Below are positions 44,964 through 53,097 of a DNA stretch of 64,000 nucleotides, one piece after another. The notes beneath the pieces were generated by a model, which was not told where the DNA came from, made no database searches, and saw only the letters and a list, made by a program, of their open reading frames with translations. Both the position numbers and the translations under genes were made by a program. The stretch comes from an uncultured Collinsella sp. (lineage in GTDB: Bacteria; Actinomycetota; Coriobacteriia; Coriobacteriales; Coriobacteriaceae): the NCBI GenBank assembly GCA_900541665.1, contig UQKV01000007.1, positions 1 to 64,000 of the forward strand, given 5' to 3'. The stretch's first letter is position 1, and the number at the start of each line of letters is the position of its first letter.

Positions 44964-46043
44964 CTATTCGTCGCCGAAGCTGATGCCCAACGCCTTGGCC
45001 TCGCGTACCAGGTCGCTCTGGGGATCGACATACTTGAGCTTGCCGGCGACCTCCTCGAGCGGCATGTGGCACATCTTGCCGTCACGCAGGGCAATCATGT
45101 AGCCAAACTCGCCGCGCAGGCAGCCGAGCGCTGCCTCGACGCCGCACTGGGTCGCAAAGATGCGGTCCTGGGCGTCGGGCTGGCCGCCGCGCTGCGTGTG
45201 GCCGGGGATGGCGACGCGGGTCTCGCGACCAGTCTTGGCTTCGATCTCCTTGGCGATGTCGTAGACAATCGACGGACTCGTGCGCTCGGCGAACTTTTTC
45301 TTGTACTCCTTCTTGGACAGCGCCGCGTCCTCCTTAGAGATGGCGCCCTCGGCGACGGCCACGATGGTAAAGCGGCTGCCGGTTTCCATGCGATGCTCGA
45401 TGGTCTTGATGACGTTATCCATGTCGTAGGGGATTTCGGGAATCAAGATGACATCCGCACCGCCCGCGACGCCGGCGTACAGCGGAATCCAGCCAACCTT
45501 GTGGCCCATGATCTCGATGACAAACACGCGGCCGTGGCTCGAGGCGGTAGTGTGGATGTCGTCGATGCATTTGGTGGCGACGTCGATGGCGCTCGTAAAG
45601 CCAAACGTCAGCTCGGTGCCCCAAGTGTCGTTATCGATGGTCTTGGGCAGGGCGATAACGTTGAGGCCCTCTTCGCGCAGGCGGTTGGCGGTCTTGGTGG
45701 AGCCGTTACCGCCCAGCATAAACAGGCAGTCGAGTTGCAGCTTATGATAGGTGTGGACCATCGCCGGCACCTTCTCGACACCATCGGCTTCGGGGGTATC
45801 CAGGCGCTTGAACGGCGTGCGGCTCGTGCCCAGGATGGTGCCGCCGCGGGTGAGGATACCGCTAAAATCGGCGGGCGTCATGACGCGGAACCTGCTGTAG
45901 ATAAGGCCCTGGTAGCCGTCCTCAAAACCATAGATCTCGATAGGTTCTTCGCTATTGGTCATAAGCGTTTTGACGATGCCGCGCATGGTGGCGTTGAGCG
46001 CCTGGCAGTCGCCGCCACTGGTAAGAAGACCGATCCTGAGCAT
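44964..46043 (-). CDS. pfkA: 6-phosphofructokinase
   Basis: A 359-residue glycolytic enzyme phosphorylating fructose 6-phosphate. Motifs: LTSGGDCQALNA, the ATP/PPi-determining GGNGSTKTA, catalytic PKTIDND, and IPGHTQRGGQPDAQDR. At the position of E. coli Gly104 a glycine is kept (GGNGS), which favours ATP as the donor, while the lysine before TIDND resembles the PPi-related and actinobacterial group. I therefore predict ATP use in the actinobacterial clade, moderately sure. ATG 46043 follows GGAAGGATTC. Confidence 0.9.
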   Translation of the reverse strand: MLRIGLLTSGGDCQALNATMRGIVKTLMTNSEEPIEIYGFEDGYQGLIYSRFRVMTPADFSGILTRGGTILGTSRTPFKRLDTPEADGVEKVPAMVHTYHKLQLDCLFMLGGNGSTKTANRLREEGLNVIALPKTIDNDTWGTELTFGFTSAIDVATKCIDDIHTTASSHGRVFVIEIMGHKVGWIPLYAGVAGGADVILIPEIPYDMDNVIKTIEHRMETGSRFTIVAVAEGAISKEDAALSKKEYKKKFAERTSPSIVYDIAKEIEAKTGRETRVAIPGHTQRGGQPDAQDRIFATQCGVEAALGCLRGEFGYMIALRDGKMCHMPLEEVAGKLKYVDPQSDLVREAKALGISFGDE

Positions 46044-46182
46044 GATGAATCCTTCCGGGCAAGATATAACATGCGCATAAGTTTACCCCCGCACACTGTT
46101 GATACGGGGGTAAAACGTGTTAGCTCAAGCGTATGGAAATGTAAGCAACGTCAGGGAACGTAAGGTCGACGGGCCTGGCTCC

Positions 46183-47268
46183 TTACAGTGCGAAGGCATC
46201 GACGTTGCCCCAGTGGCGGCGCAGCGTAATAGCGGCGGCGGGTTCGGTATTGTCAAAGACGACCGACCATTGCGTATTGCTGGTGATGTCTTCCGGATTG
46301 GGCTCTTGGGCTGCGGCGCGAAGGGCCTTCCAAGCGACTGCCTCGTCCTGGGCACCGGCGTGGGCGTCAAGGACATCGGCGATTGCGACGGCGCGCTCTT
46401 TACCATGGCCCAGCTCACCATTCTTTTGGTTGGGCAGCACTTCGTCGCCATAGCAGGCGTAGAAGTTCGTAACCTGGCGTACAGGAGTTGCTTTGAAAGC
46501 GCGGTCCGGATCGTGCGGATCCCACTCCACCACCCGCGCGTCACCGGCGGCGTCGTTGATAAAGAAGTGGTAATCGCGTCCTGCCATGGCGTGCATGTCG
46601 TAGGCGGAAAGCAGGTCGACAGCTTCTTGCGTGGTGGCGGCACGGTCGAGCACCAGACGGATGGCGAGCGAGGTATTGATGACGGGGCGTTGCGTGTCCT
46701 GGTCACAGGGCTTGGAATCCAGAGTGAGTACGGCAATGGACACGCCGCATTCGTTAACACCGTCGAGCTGGGCAAACGGGCCCATGAGTGCGGCGGCGCG
46801 TCCGCCGACGGAGTCAAGCGGAGTGTTATCACCCAGGTTGTTAAGGGCAGCAAACCCGATGGAGGCATAGCCGTCGCGTGGGTGATTGCGCACCAGCAGC
46901 GCCGAGGTGTCGTCCTTAAAGTCGTAATTGCGACCGGTGCGCACGCGGCCTTCGGCATCTACGGCGACAAAAGCGCTGCAGGCAAACTGGGGCGCCCGGA
47001 CATGTACCGGCACACCGGGCAGCACCTGCGCCACCACGGCATCGATGTAGGCCTGGTCGTCGCGCACGCCAGCGGCGATGATGCGATCAAGATCGTAGTC
47101 GTAGGCGATGTCGATTGCGTACAGGTCATAGCCATCCGCGTAGCTGGTCAAGCGTTTGAGCGACGCGGCGGACTTGATTTGCTTGCGGTAAACGATGCCG
47201 GCGGCAGCGGCAAGGCCGACGGCGACTCCCGCGACACCGCAGGCGATGGCAATGTTACGTGGCTTCAT
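46183..47268 (-). CDS. Membrane-anchored Ntn-hydrolase (linear amide C-N hydrolase, C45/choloylglycine-like)
   Basis: A 361-residue protein. One N-terminal hydrophobic helix (residues 5-26) acts as signal or anchor. The candidate catalytic Cys97 is in QFACSAFVA, followed by the arginine/asparagine pair of GRNYDF, a pattern of the acyl-CoA:6-APA acyltransferase and choloylglycine hydrolase superfamily, in which cleavage exposes the cysteine. The NTSLAIRLVLDRA motif also fits. About 96 residues precede the cysteine, longer than in bile salt hydrolases, so I do not call it a BSH. The amide substrate is unknown. Confidence 0.75.
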   Translation of the reverse strand: MKPRNIAIACGVAGVAVGLAAAAGIVYRKQIKSAASLKRLTSYADGYDLYAIDIAYDYDLDRIIAAGVRDDQAYIDAVVAQVLPGVPVHVRAPQFACSAFVAVDAEGRVRTGRNYDFKDDTSALLVRNHPRDGYASIGFAALNNLGDNTPLDSVGGRAAALMGPFAQLDGVNECGVSIAVLTLDSKPCDQDTQRPVINTSLAIRLVLDRAATTQEAVDLLSAYDMHAMAGRDYHFFINDAAGDARVVEWDPHDPDRAFKATPVRQVTNFYACYGDEVLPNQKNGELGHGKERAVAIADVLDAHAGAQDEAVAWKALRAAAQEPNPEDITSNTQWSVVFDNTEPAAAITLRRHWGNVDAFAL

Positions 47269-47429
47269 GACGGCTCCTCTCGTCCTGTTAGCGTAATTGT
47301 CGCAAAAGGAGCGCGGGCATGATGGCTCAACTTGGTGAGCGGCGCGGGATTAAACATGGAATGAAAGGCGCGGCGCTGGCGTGGCGGGGTATGCTGGAGG
47401 GGACCATCAACCCAGCGAAAGGGGAGAGC

Positions 47430-48815
47430 ATGACGGATCAGGAAACGCCCGAGCGCGTGCACGTGACGGCCGACGATATCGAGGCCGCCAACGACCTTAT
47501 CGACTTTATCGAGGCATGCCCCAGCATGTTCCATACGGCGGCGACCATTATGGCCGAGCTCGACGAGGCGGGCTTTACCTACCTGCCCGAGAATGCGGCG
47601 TGGGACATCGAGCCGGGCGGGCGTTATTACACGCAGCGCAACACCTCGAGCGTTGTTGCCTTTAAGGTGGGCGAGGACCTGGCCGCGACGTGGGGCGAGG
47701 ACGGCGTTGCCGGCGACTACCATTTTCAGCTGACGGCGTCGCACAGCGACTCGCCGACGTTTAAGGTTAAGGCCGTGCCCGAGCTCGACGGCGCGGGCGA
47801 GACGCTGCGCCTGAACACCGAGGCCTACGGCGGCATGATCGACTACACCTGGTTCGATCGCCCGCTGGCGCTGGCTGGACGCGTGTTGGTACGCGAAGGC
47901 GACCGTATTGAGAGCCGCCTGCTTTCCACCGAGCGCGAGGTCGCTATTATCCCGAGCCTTGCCATCCATATGAATCGTGGCGTTAATGAGGGCTTTGCGC
48001 CCAACCGCGCCGTCGACCTGTGTCCGCTCATCAGCGCCGGTGACCTTAAACAGGGAGATTTTGACGCCCTGATCGCCGACGAGCTGGATGTTGAGCCCGA
48101 GCAAATTCTGGGCCGCGATCTGTTCCTGGTCAATCGCCAGGATGCGCGCATTTGGGGCTGGGCCGACGAGTTTATTTCGACGCCCAAGCTCGACGACCTG
48201 GCCTGCGCCTACACCTCGCTGCAGGCATTTTTGGGTGCCGAGAACGCGCACGACGTTTCGGTCTTCTGCTGCTTTGATAACGAGGAGGTTGGCTCCGAGA
48301 CCAAGCAGGGCGCCATGTCGACGTTCTTGGCCGATGCACTGCGCCGCTTTAACGGCTCGCTGGGCTTTGACGACGAGTCGTACCATCGCGCCCTTGCCGC
48401 ATCGATGCTTGTGAGCTGCGACAACGCGCATGCCGTGCACCCCAACCACGCCGAGAAGTGCGATGTTCGCAACCAGGTCGTACTCAACGGCGGTATTGTC
48501 ATCAAGGAAGCCGCCAACCAGCACTACTGCACCGATGCCTTTAGCCGCGCGGTGTTCCAAGCCATCTGCGATGACGCCGACGTGCCCACGCAGGCCTTCG
48601 CCAACAAGAGCGATATGGCCGGCGGCTCCACGCTCGGTAACCTGTCCAATATGCAGGTGAGCATGCATGCCGTGGACGTGGGCCTGCCGCAGCTTGCCAT
48701 GCACTCGAGCTACGAGACCGGCGGCGTGCGCGACGTGATGTACGCCATCCGCGCTCTCACTGCCTTCTACGAGCGCAACCTAACCATCAACGGCGCCGAA
48801 AGCGTGGAACTCTAA
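47430..48815 (+). CDS. apeB: M18 family aminopeptidase
   Basis: A 461-residue zinc aminopeptidase related to aspartyl aminopeptidase. The metal-binding region is seen in LTASHSDSPTFKVK, DDL, CCFDNEEVGSETKQGA and, near the C-terminus, LAMHSSYETGG. It trims acidic N-terminal residues from peptides in the cytoplasm. ATG 47430 follows AAAGGGGAGAG; an upstream ATG 37 codons earlier is in frame but lacks a site. Its stop codon overlaps a REP-like repeat. Confidence 0.92.
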   Translation: MTDQETPERVHVTADDIEAANDLIDFIEACPSMFHTAATIMAELDEAGFTYLPENAAWDIEPGGRYYTQRNTSSVVAFKVGEDLAATWGEDGVAGDYHFQLTASHSDSPTFKVKAVPELDGAGETLRLNTEAYGGMIDYTWFDRPLALAGRVLVREGDRIESRLLSTEREVAIIPSLAIHMNRGVNEGFAPNRAVDLCPLISAGDLKQGDFDALIADELDVEPEQILGRDLFLVNRQDARIWGWADEFISTPKLDDLACAYTSLQAFLGAENAHDVSVFCCFDNEEVGSETKQGAMSTFLADALRRFNGSLGFDDESYHRALAASMLVSCDNAHAVHPNHAEKCDVRNQVVLNGGIVIKEAANQHYCTDAFSRAVFQAICDDADVPTQAFANKSDMAGGSTLGNLSNMQVSMHAVDVGLPQLAMHSSYETGGVRDVMYAIRALTAFYERNLTINGAESVEL

Positions 48816-48860
48816 AACCTGCCAAAAAGGGACAGGTTCATTTTGGCAGGTTTTATCTGG
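48814..48860 (+). repeat. REP-like hairpin, copy 4
   Basis: AAACCTGCCAAAA with TTTTGGCAGGTTTT around AGGGACAGGTTCA, then ATCTGGAC. It starts inside the apeB stop codon and the T-rich tail could terminate transcription. Confidence 0.75.
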
Positions 48861-48901
48861 ACGAATGCAAAGGGTGAAACCGAACTAGATCGGTGATACG
48901 T

Positions 48902-48936
48902 AGCCGCCGAGGTGCAGTGTGCCTCGGCGGCTTTTT
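48902..48936 (+). terminator. Intrinsic terminator after apeB
   Basis: An 11-bp stem AGCCGCCGAGG (48902-48912) with CCTCGGCGGCT (48922-48932) followed by TTTTT. Confidence 0.85.
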
Positions 48937-49031
48937 GTGTACAGAGTACGGCTAATGCTTATAAATGCTATACATGCTTTACGTATCTACCATAGAGTTT
49001 TATGATGATTGTAAAGTATTAAGGAGAGGTC

Positions 49032-49412
49032 ATGACCACAACAGCCGCTCAGATCAACGTACGTCTCGATGCCGATCTTAAAAGGAGTGGGGACGCCGCT
49101 CTCTCCAGGGCCGGTATGACGCCGAGCCAGGCGGTGCGAGCGCTCTGGCGGCTTGCAGCGTCGCTGGCCGATCGCCCCGGTGCGCTCGAGGATATCCTGC
49201 TGCCTAGTCGTGCCCGGGCGGAACAGCGCGAGCGCGAAAAGGCCGCCAAACGTAAGCTCGAGCTCATGGATCAGGGGTCGAAGCTGTTCGCTGCCGCTTG
49301 CCGTGAGTCGGGAATCGATATGGTCAAGGCTCAGCCATCGGACGACGAAGAGCTCAAACGGAATGCCTATGCGGATCGCTATGGCGAGGAGATGAGCTGG
49401 CTCTATGAGTGA
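49032..49412 (+). CDS. RelB/DinJ-like ribbon-helix-helix antitoxin
   Basis: A 126-residue protein. The N-terminus (AQINVRLDADLKRSGDAALSRAGMTPSQAVRALWR) is a ribbon-helix-helix DNA-binding domain of the RelB/DinJ type. The long C-terminal half is charged and ends in ELKRNAYADRYGEEMSWLYE, probably wrapping the toxin. It overlaps the PIN-domain gene by 8 bp. RelB/DinJ antitoxins normally pair with RelE/YafQ-type RNases, so pairing with a PIN toxin is a mixed arrangement. Direct TGCTTATA, TGCTATAC, TGCTTTAC repeats (48955-48982) upstream may be its operator. Confidence 0.85.
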   Translation: MTTTAAQINVRLDADLKRSGDAALSRAGMTPSQAVRALWRLAASLADRPGALEDILLPSRARAEQREREKAAKRKLELMDQGSKLFAAACRESGIDMVKAQPSDDEELKRNAYADRYGEEMSWLYE

Positions 49413-49896
49413 GGCTCCAAGGCGCATCTTGGTTGACACCAACGTGTGGCTCGATTACTTCATTCCCTCACGACGTGGTCGTTCGGTGGCGATTGAGTTT
49501 TTACGCGATGCATGCACGGCGCAGGTGGATTTGCTGTATGCGGCGACATCGTCCAAAGATCTGTTCTATTTGATTTCGAGCGAACATAAGGCGTGGTATC
49601 GGCGCGAGCATGGCTCGCTATCCCAAGATGCCGCCGTGGCGGCGACATCACTTGCATGGGATTGCCTCGACGTGTTGTCGCAACTTGCCACGCCGGTACC
49701 CTGCGACCTGAGTGACATATGGATGGCGAGCAAGCAGCGTAATCTCCATAGCGATTACGAAGATGATTTAATCATTGCGGCAGCGATACGCGCCCAAGCA
49801 GATTTACTGGTCACCAACGATGTCAAGCTCTGTTCACACGCACCCGTCGCAGCAATGAGCGCAGAAGACGCAAAGAATTACTTAGCAACGCTCTAG
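49405..49896 (+). CDS. PIN-domain ribonuclease toxin
   Basis: A 163-residue PIN-domain protein. The acidic residues of the PIN fold are in LVDTNVWLDYF (about Asp10), SDYEDDLIIAAA and VTNDVKLC. Toxins of this type (VapC-like) cleave tRNA or rRNA to slow growth. The overlap with the antitoxin gene shows co-translation. Its RNA target cannot be predicted from sequence. Confidence 0.85.
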   Translation: MSEAPRRILVDTNVWLDYFIPSRRGRSVAIEFLRDACTAQVDLLYAATSSKDLFYLISSEHKAWYRREHGSLSQDAAVAATSLAWDCLDVLSQLATPVPCDLSDIWMASKQRNLHSDYEDDLIIAAAIRAQADLLVTNDVKLCSHAPVAAMSAEDAKNYLATL

Positions 49897-49935
49897 CAAT
49901 TTGAAGACCCCGCAGGTTGGCCAAACGGCAGGTTC

Positions 49936-49973
49936 GCAGCGTCGACCGGTCCGCCGTTCGTTAGAACGGCGGA
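49936..49973 (-). terminator. Hairpin with GCAGCGTCGA leader, third copy
   Basis: GCAGCGTCGACCGG leads into a 10-bp stem (49950-49959 with 49964-49973, loop GTTA). The leader equals that of the hairpins at 4681 and 8145; the stem differs. It lies between the convergent toxin and dehydrogenase genes, ending just short of the dehydrogenase stop. Confidence 0.55.
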
Positions 49974-49976
49974 ACC

Positions 49977-50912
49977 CTAATGTTCGATCCAGCAGCGCAG
50001 GGTCTCGCCGGCTTGCAGGTGACGCAGATTCTCTGCGGCAATGTCGACCACATTGTTGAGCGTGGCTGCCAGGTGAAACCAACCGGAGACGTGCGGCGTG
50101 ATGAGCATGTTGGGTGCATCCCACAGTGGGCTTGTCTCAGGCAGCGGCTCGGGGTCGGTGACGTCGACCGCGGCGCCGGCGAGATGACCCGACTCCAGGG
50201 CGGCAACCAAGTCGTCGGCGACCACAAGGTCGCCGCGGCCGCCGTTGGCAAAGAAGGCGCCCGGTTTCATCGCGGCGAAGAACTCGGCGTTCGCCAGGCC
50301 GCGGGTCTCGGGTGTGCTGGGCATAAAGGATGCGACGACGTCAGCCTCGGCCAGGCGCTCGGGCAGGGCGTCCATGCCGTCCATGTCCTCAAACACAATG
50401 GGGTAGACGAGCGGATGGCGCTTGATGCCGCGGACGTGCGCACCCATGTTGCGGCAGAGCGTGGCGAAGTGGCCGCCAATGTCGCCCGCGCCCAGCACCA
50501 GCACATTGGCGTTTTTGAGCGAGGTGACCGGCCCCAAATCCTCCCAGCGATGCTCGCGCTGCAGGTCCTGGTAGCCGGGCAGGCGCTTCATCATAGACAG
50601 CACCATGGCAAACATGTGCTCGCTCACGGCCTGGCCGTAGGCGCCGATTGAGCAAGACAGCTTGGCTTCAGCCGGCACGGTGCCGGCGGCGAGATAGTCG
50701 TCATAGCCGGCGGTCTGCAGTTGCAGCAGCTGGAGGCGCTCGCATGCCGTGAGCATGTCAGGGTCGATGTTGCCCAGGATCACATCGGCATCGGCGACCT
50801 GCTCGCGCGTGGCGGCGTCGGCACTCGTGTAGATAAAGTCCTCGCCCGGAGCGCTCGACTCAAGAATTGCGCGATGGCGGTCATTGACGGGCAACAAAAC
50901 CAGGATGTTCAC
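49977..50912 (-). CDS. D-isomer-specific 2-hydroxyacid dehydrogenase family
   Basis: A 311-residue NAD-dependent oxidoreductase. The cofactor loop is VLGAGDIGGHFATLC, and the catalytic arginine, glutamate and histidine regions appear as NGGRGDLV, DVTDPEPLP and TPHVSG. The family covers D-lactate, glycerate, phosphoglycerate and hydroxypyruvate enzymes; short length and no ACT domain argue against typical SerA. Start GTG 50912 has GAGAGGA 6 bases upstream. Substrate is undetermined. Confidence 0.85.
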   Translation of the reverse strand: MNILVLLPVNDRHRAILESSAPGEDFIYTSADAATREQVADADVILGNIDPDMLTACERLQLLQLQTAGYDDYLAAGTVPAEAKLSCSIGAYGQAVSEHMFAMVLSMMKRLPGYQDLQREHRWEDLGPVTSLKNANVLVLGAGDIGGHFATLCRNMGAHVRGIKRHPLVYPIVFEDMDGMDALPERLAEADVVASFMPSTPETRGLANAEFFAAMKPGAFFANGGRGDLVVADDLVAALESGHLAGAAVDVTDPEPLPETSPLWDAPNMLITPHVSGWFHLAATLNNVVDIAAENLRHLQAGETLRCWIEH

Positions 50913-50930
50913 AAGCAGTCCTCTCCGCTC

Positions 50931-50972
50931 GACCTGCCAAAAAGGGACAGGTTTATTTTGGCAGGTTGTATC
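50931..50972 (+). repeat. REP-like hairpin, copy 5
   Basis: CCTGCCAAAA with TTTTGGCAGG around AGGGACAGGTTTA, then TTGTATCAGG. It lies between the dehydrogenase start and the map terminator, on the upstream side of the dehydrogenase gene. Confidence 0.75.
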
Positions 50973-50994
50973 AGGCAAAACGTTCAAATAAAAC

Positions 50995-51037
50995 GCCGGG
51001 CTTCGCGATGGTTAACATATCCATCGCGAAGCCCGGC
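50995..51037 (-). terminator. Terminator of map
   Basis: A perfect 17-bp GC-rich stem (50995-51011 with 51021-51037). On the minus strand it is followed by TTTTATTTG, giving an intrinsic terminator 10 bp after the map stop. Confidence 0.8.
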
Positions 51038-51047
51038 GCATCCACGG

Positions 51048-51935
51048 CTACCAGCTCAGCAGCTCGTAACCATCCTCGGTCACCACGAGCTGTACCTCGC
51101 ACTGGGCCGAATCACTGCCGTCCTTGGTGCGCACGCACCAACCGTCACCCTTGCTAATCTTGATGTCGGGCGCTCCGGCATTGACCATGGGCTCGATGGT
51201 AAAGACCATGCCCGGGGCCATGATGGTGTCAACATCGGGCGCCTCGGTGGTAAAGCCCACAAACGGGTCCTCGTGGAACTCTTTGCCAATGCCGTGTCCG
51301 CCGTACTCGCGCACTACGCTAAAGCCGGCGTCCTCGACCGTCTTTTGCACGGCCTCGGCCATCACGGACAGCGGCAGCCATGGCTTGACGGCTGCCAAGC
51401 CCGCCTCCACGCTGGCGCGGGTGACGTCGACCAGGCGCTGGCGCTCGGCCGAGACCTCGCCGATGCAGAACATACGGCTCGAGTCGCTAAAGTAGCCGTC
51501 CAAAATCGTGGAGCAGTCCACGTTGATAATATCGCCCTCGTGCAGCACATCTGTATCACAGGGGATGCCGTGACAGACCACGTCATTGATCGAGGTGCAC
51601 ACGCTCTTGGGGTAGCCCTCGTAGTTGAGGTCGGCCGGCGTGCCACCGTGCTCGACGGTGTAGTCGTAGATCATCTGGTCGATCTGGTTGGTGGTCATGC
51701 CCGCGGCGATGTGTTCGCCTACGTAATCGAGCACGCCCACGTTGATAGCGGCCGAGCGCTTGATGCCTTCGATATCGGCGGGCGTCTTGTAGAGCGTGCG
51801 GGGCAGGACCTCCCAGCCCTCCTCCCACAGGCGCTCAAGGCGCTCATCGAAGGCGCTATGGCATTTCTTATATTTTTTGCCGCTTCCGCACCAGCAAGCG
51901 TCGTTGCGGCCAGGTACGGGTCCTTTGTCATACAT
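51048..51935 (-). CDS. map: Methionine aminopeptidase with N-terminal SEC-C zinc motif
   Basis: A 295-residue type I methionine aminopeptidase. Residues about 8-26 form a SEC-C motif (GRNDACWCGSGKKYKKC). The catalytic domain has metal ligands visible in INVDCS, YFSDSSR, GGHGIGKEFHE, FTIEPM and AQCEVQ. It removes the initiator methionine from nascent proteins; the SEC-C motif may help binding to the ribosome. ATG 51935 follows GAAAGGAAG. Confidence 0.95.
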   Translation of the reverse strand: MYDKGPVPGRNDACWCGSGKKYKKCHSAFDERLERLWEEGWEVLPRTLYKTPADIEGIKRSAAINVGVLDYVGEHIAAGMTTNQIDQMIYDYTVEHGGTPADLNYEGYPKSVCTSINDVVCHGIPCDTDVLHEGDIINVDCSTILDGYFSDSSRMFCIGEVSAERQRLVDVTRASVEAGLAAVKPWLPLSVMAEAVQKTVEDAGFSVVREYGGHGIGKEFHEDPFVGFTTEAPDVDTIMAPGMVFTIEPMVNAGAPDIKISKGDGWCVRTKDGSDSAQCEVQLVVTEDGYELLSW

Positions 51936-51987
51936 GGCTAACTTCCTTTCATCCGCAGCTAGTATAGCCCACCCACGCGTCCATAAG

Positions 51988-52054
51988 AGTTGCGGTGATA
52001 TAGTTCCGATTTAAGCGGTTTAACAGCATAAACAGGAACTATATCACCGCAACT
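51988..52054. repeat. Inverted repeat TTGCGGTG..ATAGTTCC, copy S2
   Basis: Perfect 20-bp arms (51988-52007 with 52035-52054) and a loop of 27 bases. The arms are nearly the same as those at 29139-29205. It lies between map and the radical SAM gene. Confidence 0.65.
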
Positions 52055-52095
52055 GATGGAGCGGGGTGGTGGGCACTAGCTGCTGCGTGGTTTTG

Positions 52096-52872
52096 TTAGT
52101 AGCTCACCTGGCAGGGGATGCCGAGGGCGCGCACGCGCGCGGCAATGGCGTCGAGCACCTCGGGCGCCGCTTTGGCAAGGCCGGCGATTGGTGTCTCGCG
52201 CGCCACCGTGTAGATGGTCGCTTCTTGTGGGCGAATGCGCTCAAGCGCCGCGAGCCAGGGGGCAACGTACTCCTCGCCGGTGTTGTCGATGGGCTTGCCC
52301 AGATACTCACCGGTCAAAAAGATCGTCTGGATAATAACGTGACCGTCAAAGCTTGCGAACGTCTCAATCTGGTGCTCGACGTCGTAGGGGCCAACGGGCT
52401 GGTCGAGCAGCTGGATAAACGCCGAGTCGGCGGTATCGAGCTTAAGAATGTTGTCGTCGACCATCATGAGCGCGTCGTGCACCTCGGGGCGGTCGGCGCG
52501 CGTACCGTTGGAGAGCACGGCGATCTTGGAGTTTGGGGCAAGCTCGTCGCGCAGCGCGACGGCGCCGGCGATGGCCTGCGGAAACTCCGGTGCGGCGGTG
52601 GGTTCGCCGTTGCCTGCGAAGGTGATCACATCGGGGAGCTCGCCCTCGGCTGCCATCTCGCGCAGCTTTGCCTCGAGCGCGTCGAGTACCACGGCAGCCG
52701 TGTTGTACGGCTCATGACAGGGGCGCTCGGCGTTGAGGCCGTTTTCGCAGTAAATGCAGTCGAACGTGCAGATTTTGCCGCTTGCCGGCATCATGTTGAC
52801 GCCGAGCGAAAGGCCAAGGCGACGGCTGCGAACGGGCCCAAAGATGGGGCTGGCATTCAAAAACGTAGACAT
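52096..52872 (-). CDS. Radical SAM protein
   Basis: A 258-residue radical SAM domain protein. The cluster motif is CTFDCIYC (CX3CX2C). The N-terminal block PIFGPVRSRRLGLSLGVNMMP and the following FAGNGEPTAAPEFP are shared with a widespread family of small radical SAM proteins (MoaA/NifB-related, YfkA-like). Function unknown; no substrate gene adjoins. Start ATG 52872, with an ATG two codons upstream also possible. Confidence 0.85.
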   Translation of the reverse strand: MSTFLNASPIFGPVRSRRLGLSLGVNMMPASGKICTFDCIYCENGLNAERPCHEPYNTAAVVLDALEAKLREMAAEGELPDVITFAGNGEPTAAPEFPQAIAGAVALRDELAPNSKIAVLSNGTRADRPEVHDALMMVDDNILKLDTADSAFIQLLDQPVGPYDVEHQIETFASFDGHVIIQTIFLTGEYLGKPIDNTGEEYVAPWLAALERIRPQEATIYTVARETPIAGLAKAAPEVLDAIAARVRALGIPCQVSY

Positions 52873-53097
52873 AGGCATATGCTCCTCAAGACAATTGTGC
52901 CTAAGCATAGCATCGGCTCCAAAGCAAGGTGCGGGCTCTTGCTTTACAAGTTTCGTTTTTTCACGTCGCTCATTATGCCGTGCCATGAAAAGCCTCGGGT
53001 CGGGTACAGTTAATCTGTTAACAAGGCGTAAGGCAATTCGGGTCCATCCAACCGCGCTGACGTGCAACCGGATGAGCATTGATGATGGGGGCACAAC

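Noticed and set aside
44478..46163. 561-residue plus-strand frame across 44.5-46 kb
   Set aside because: It is antisense to pfkA and starts in repeats; pfkA has the real motifs.
46183..47268. Bile salt hydrolase
   Set aside because: True bile salt hydrolases have the catalytic cysteine at residue 2; here about 96 residues precede it.
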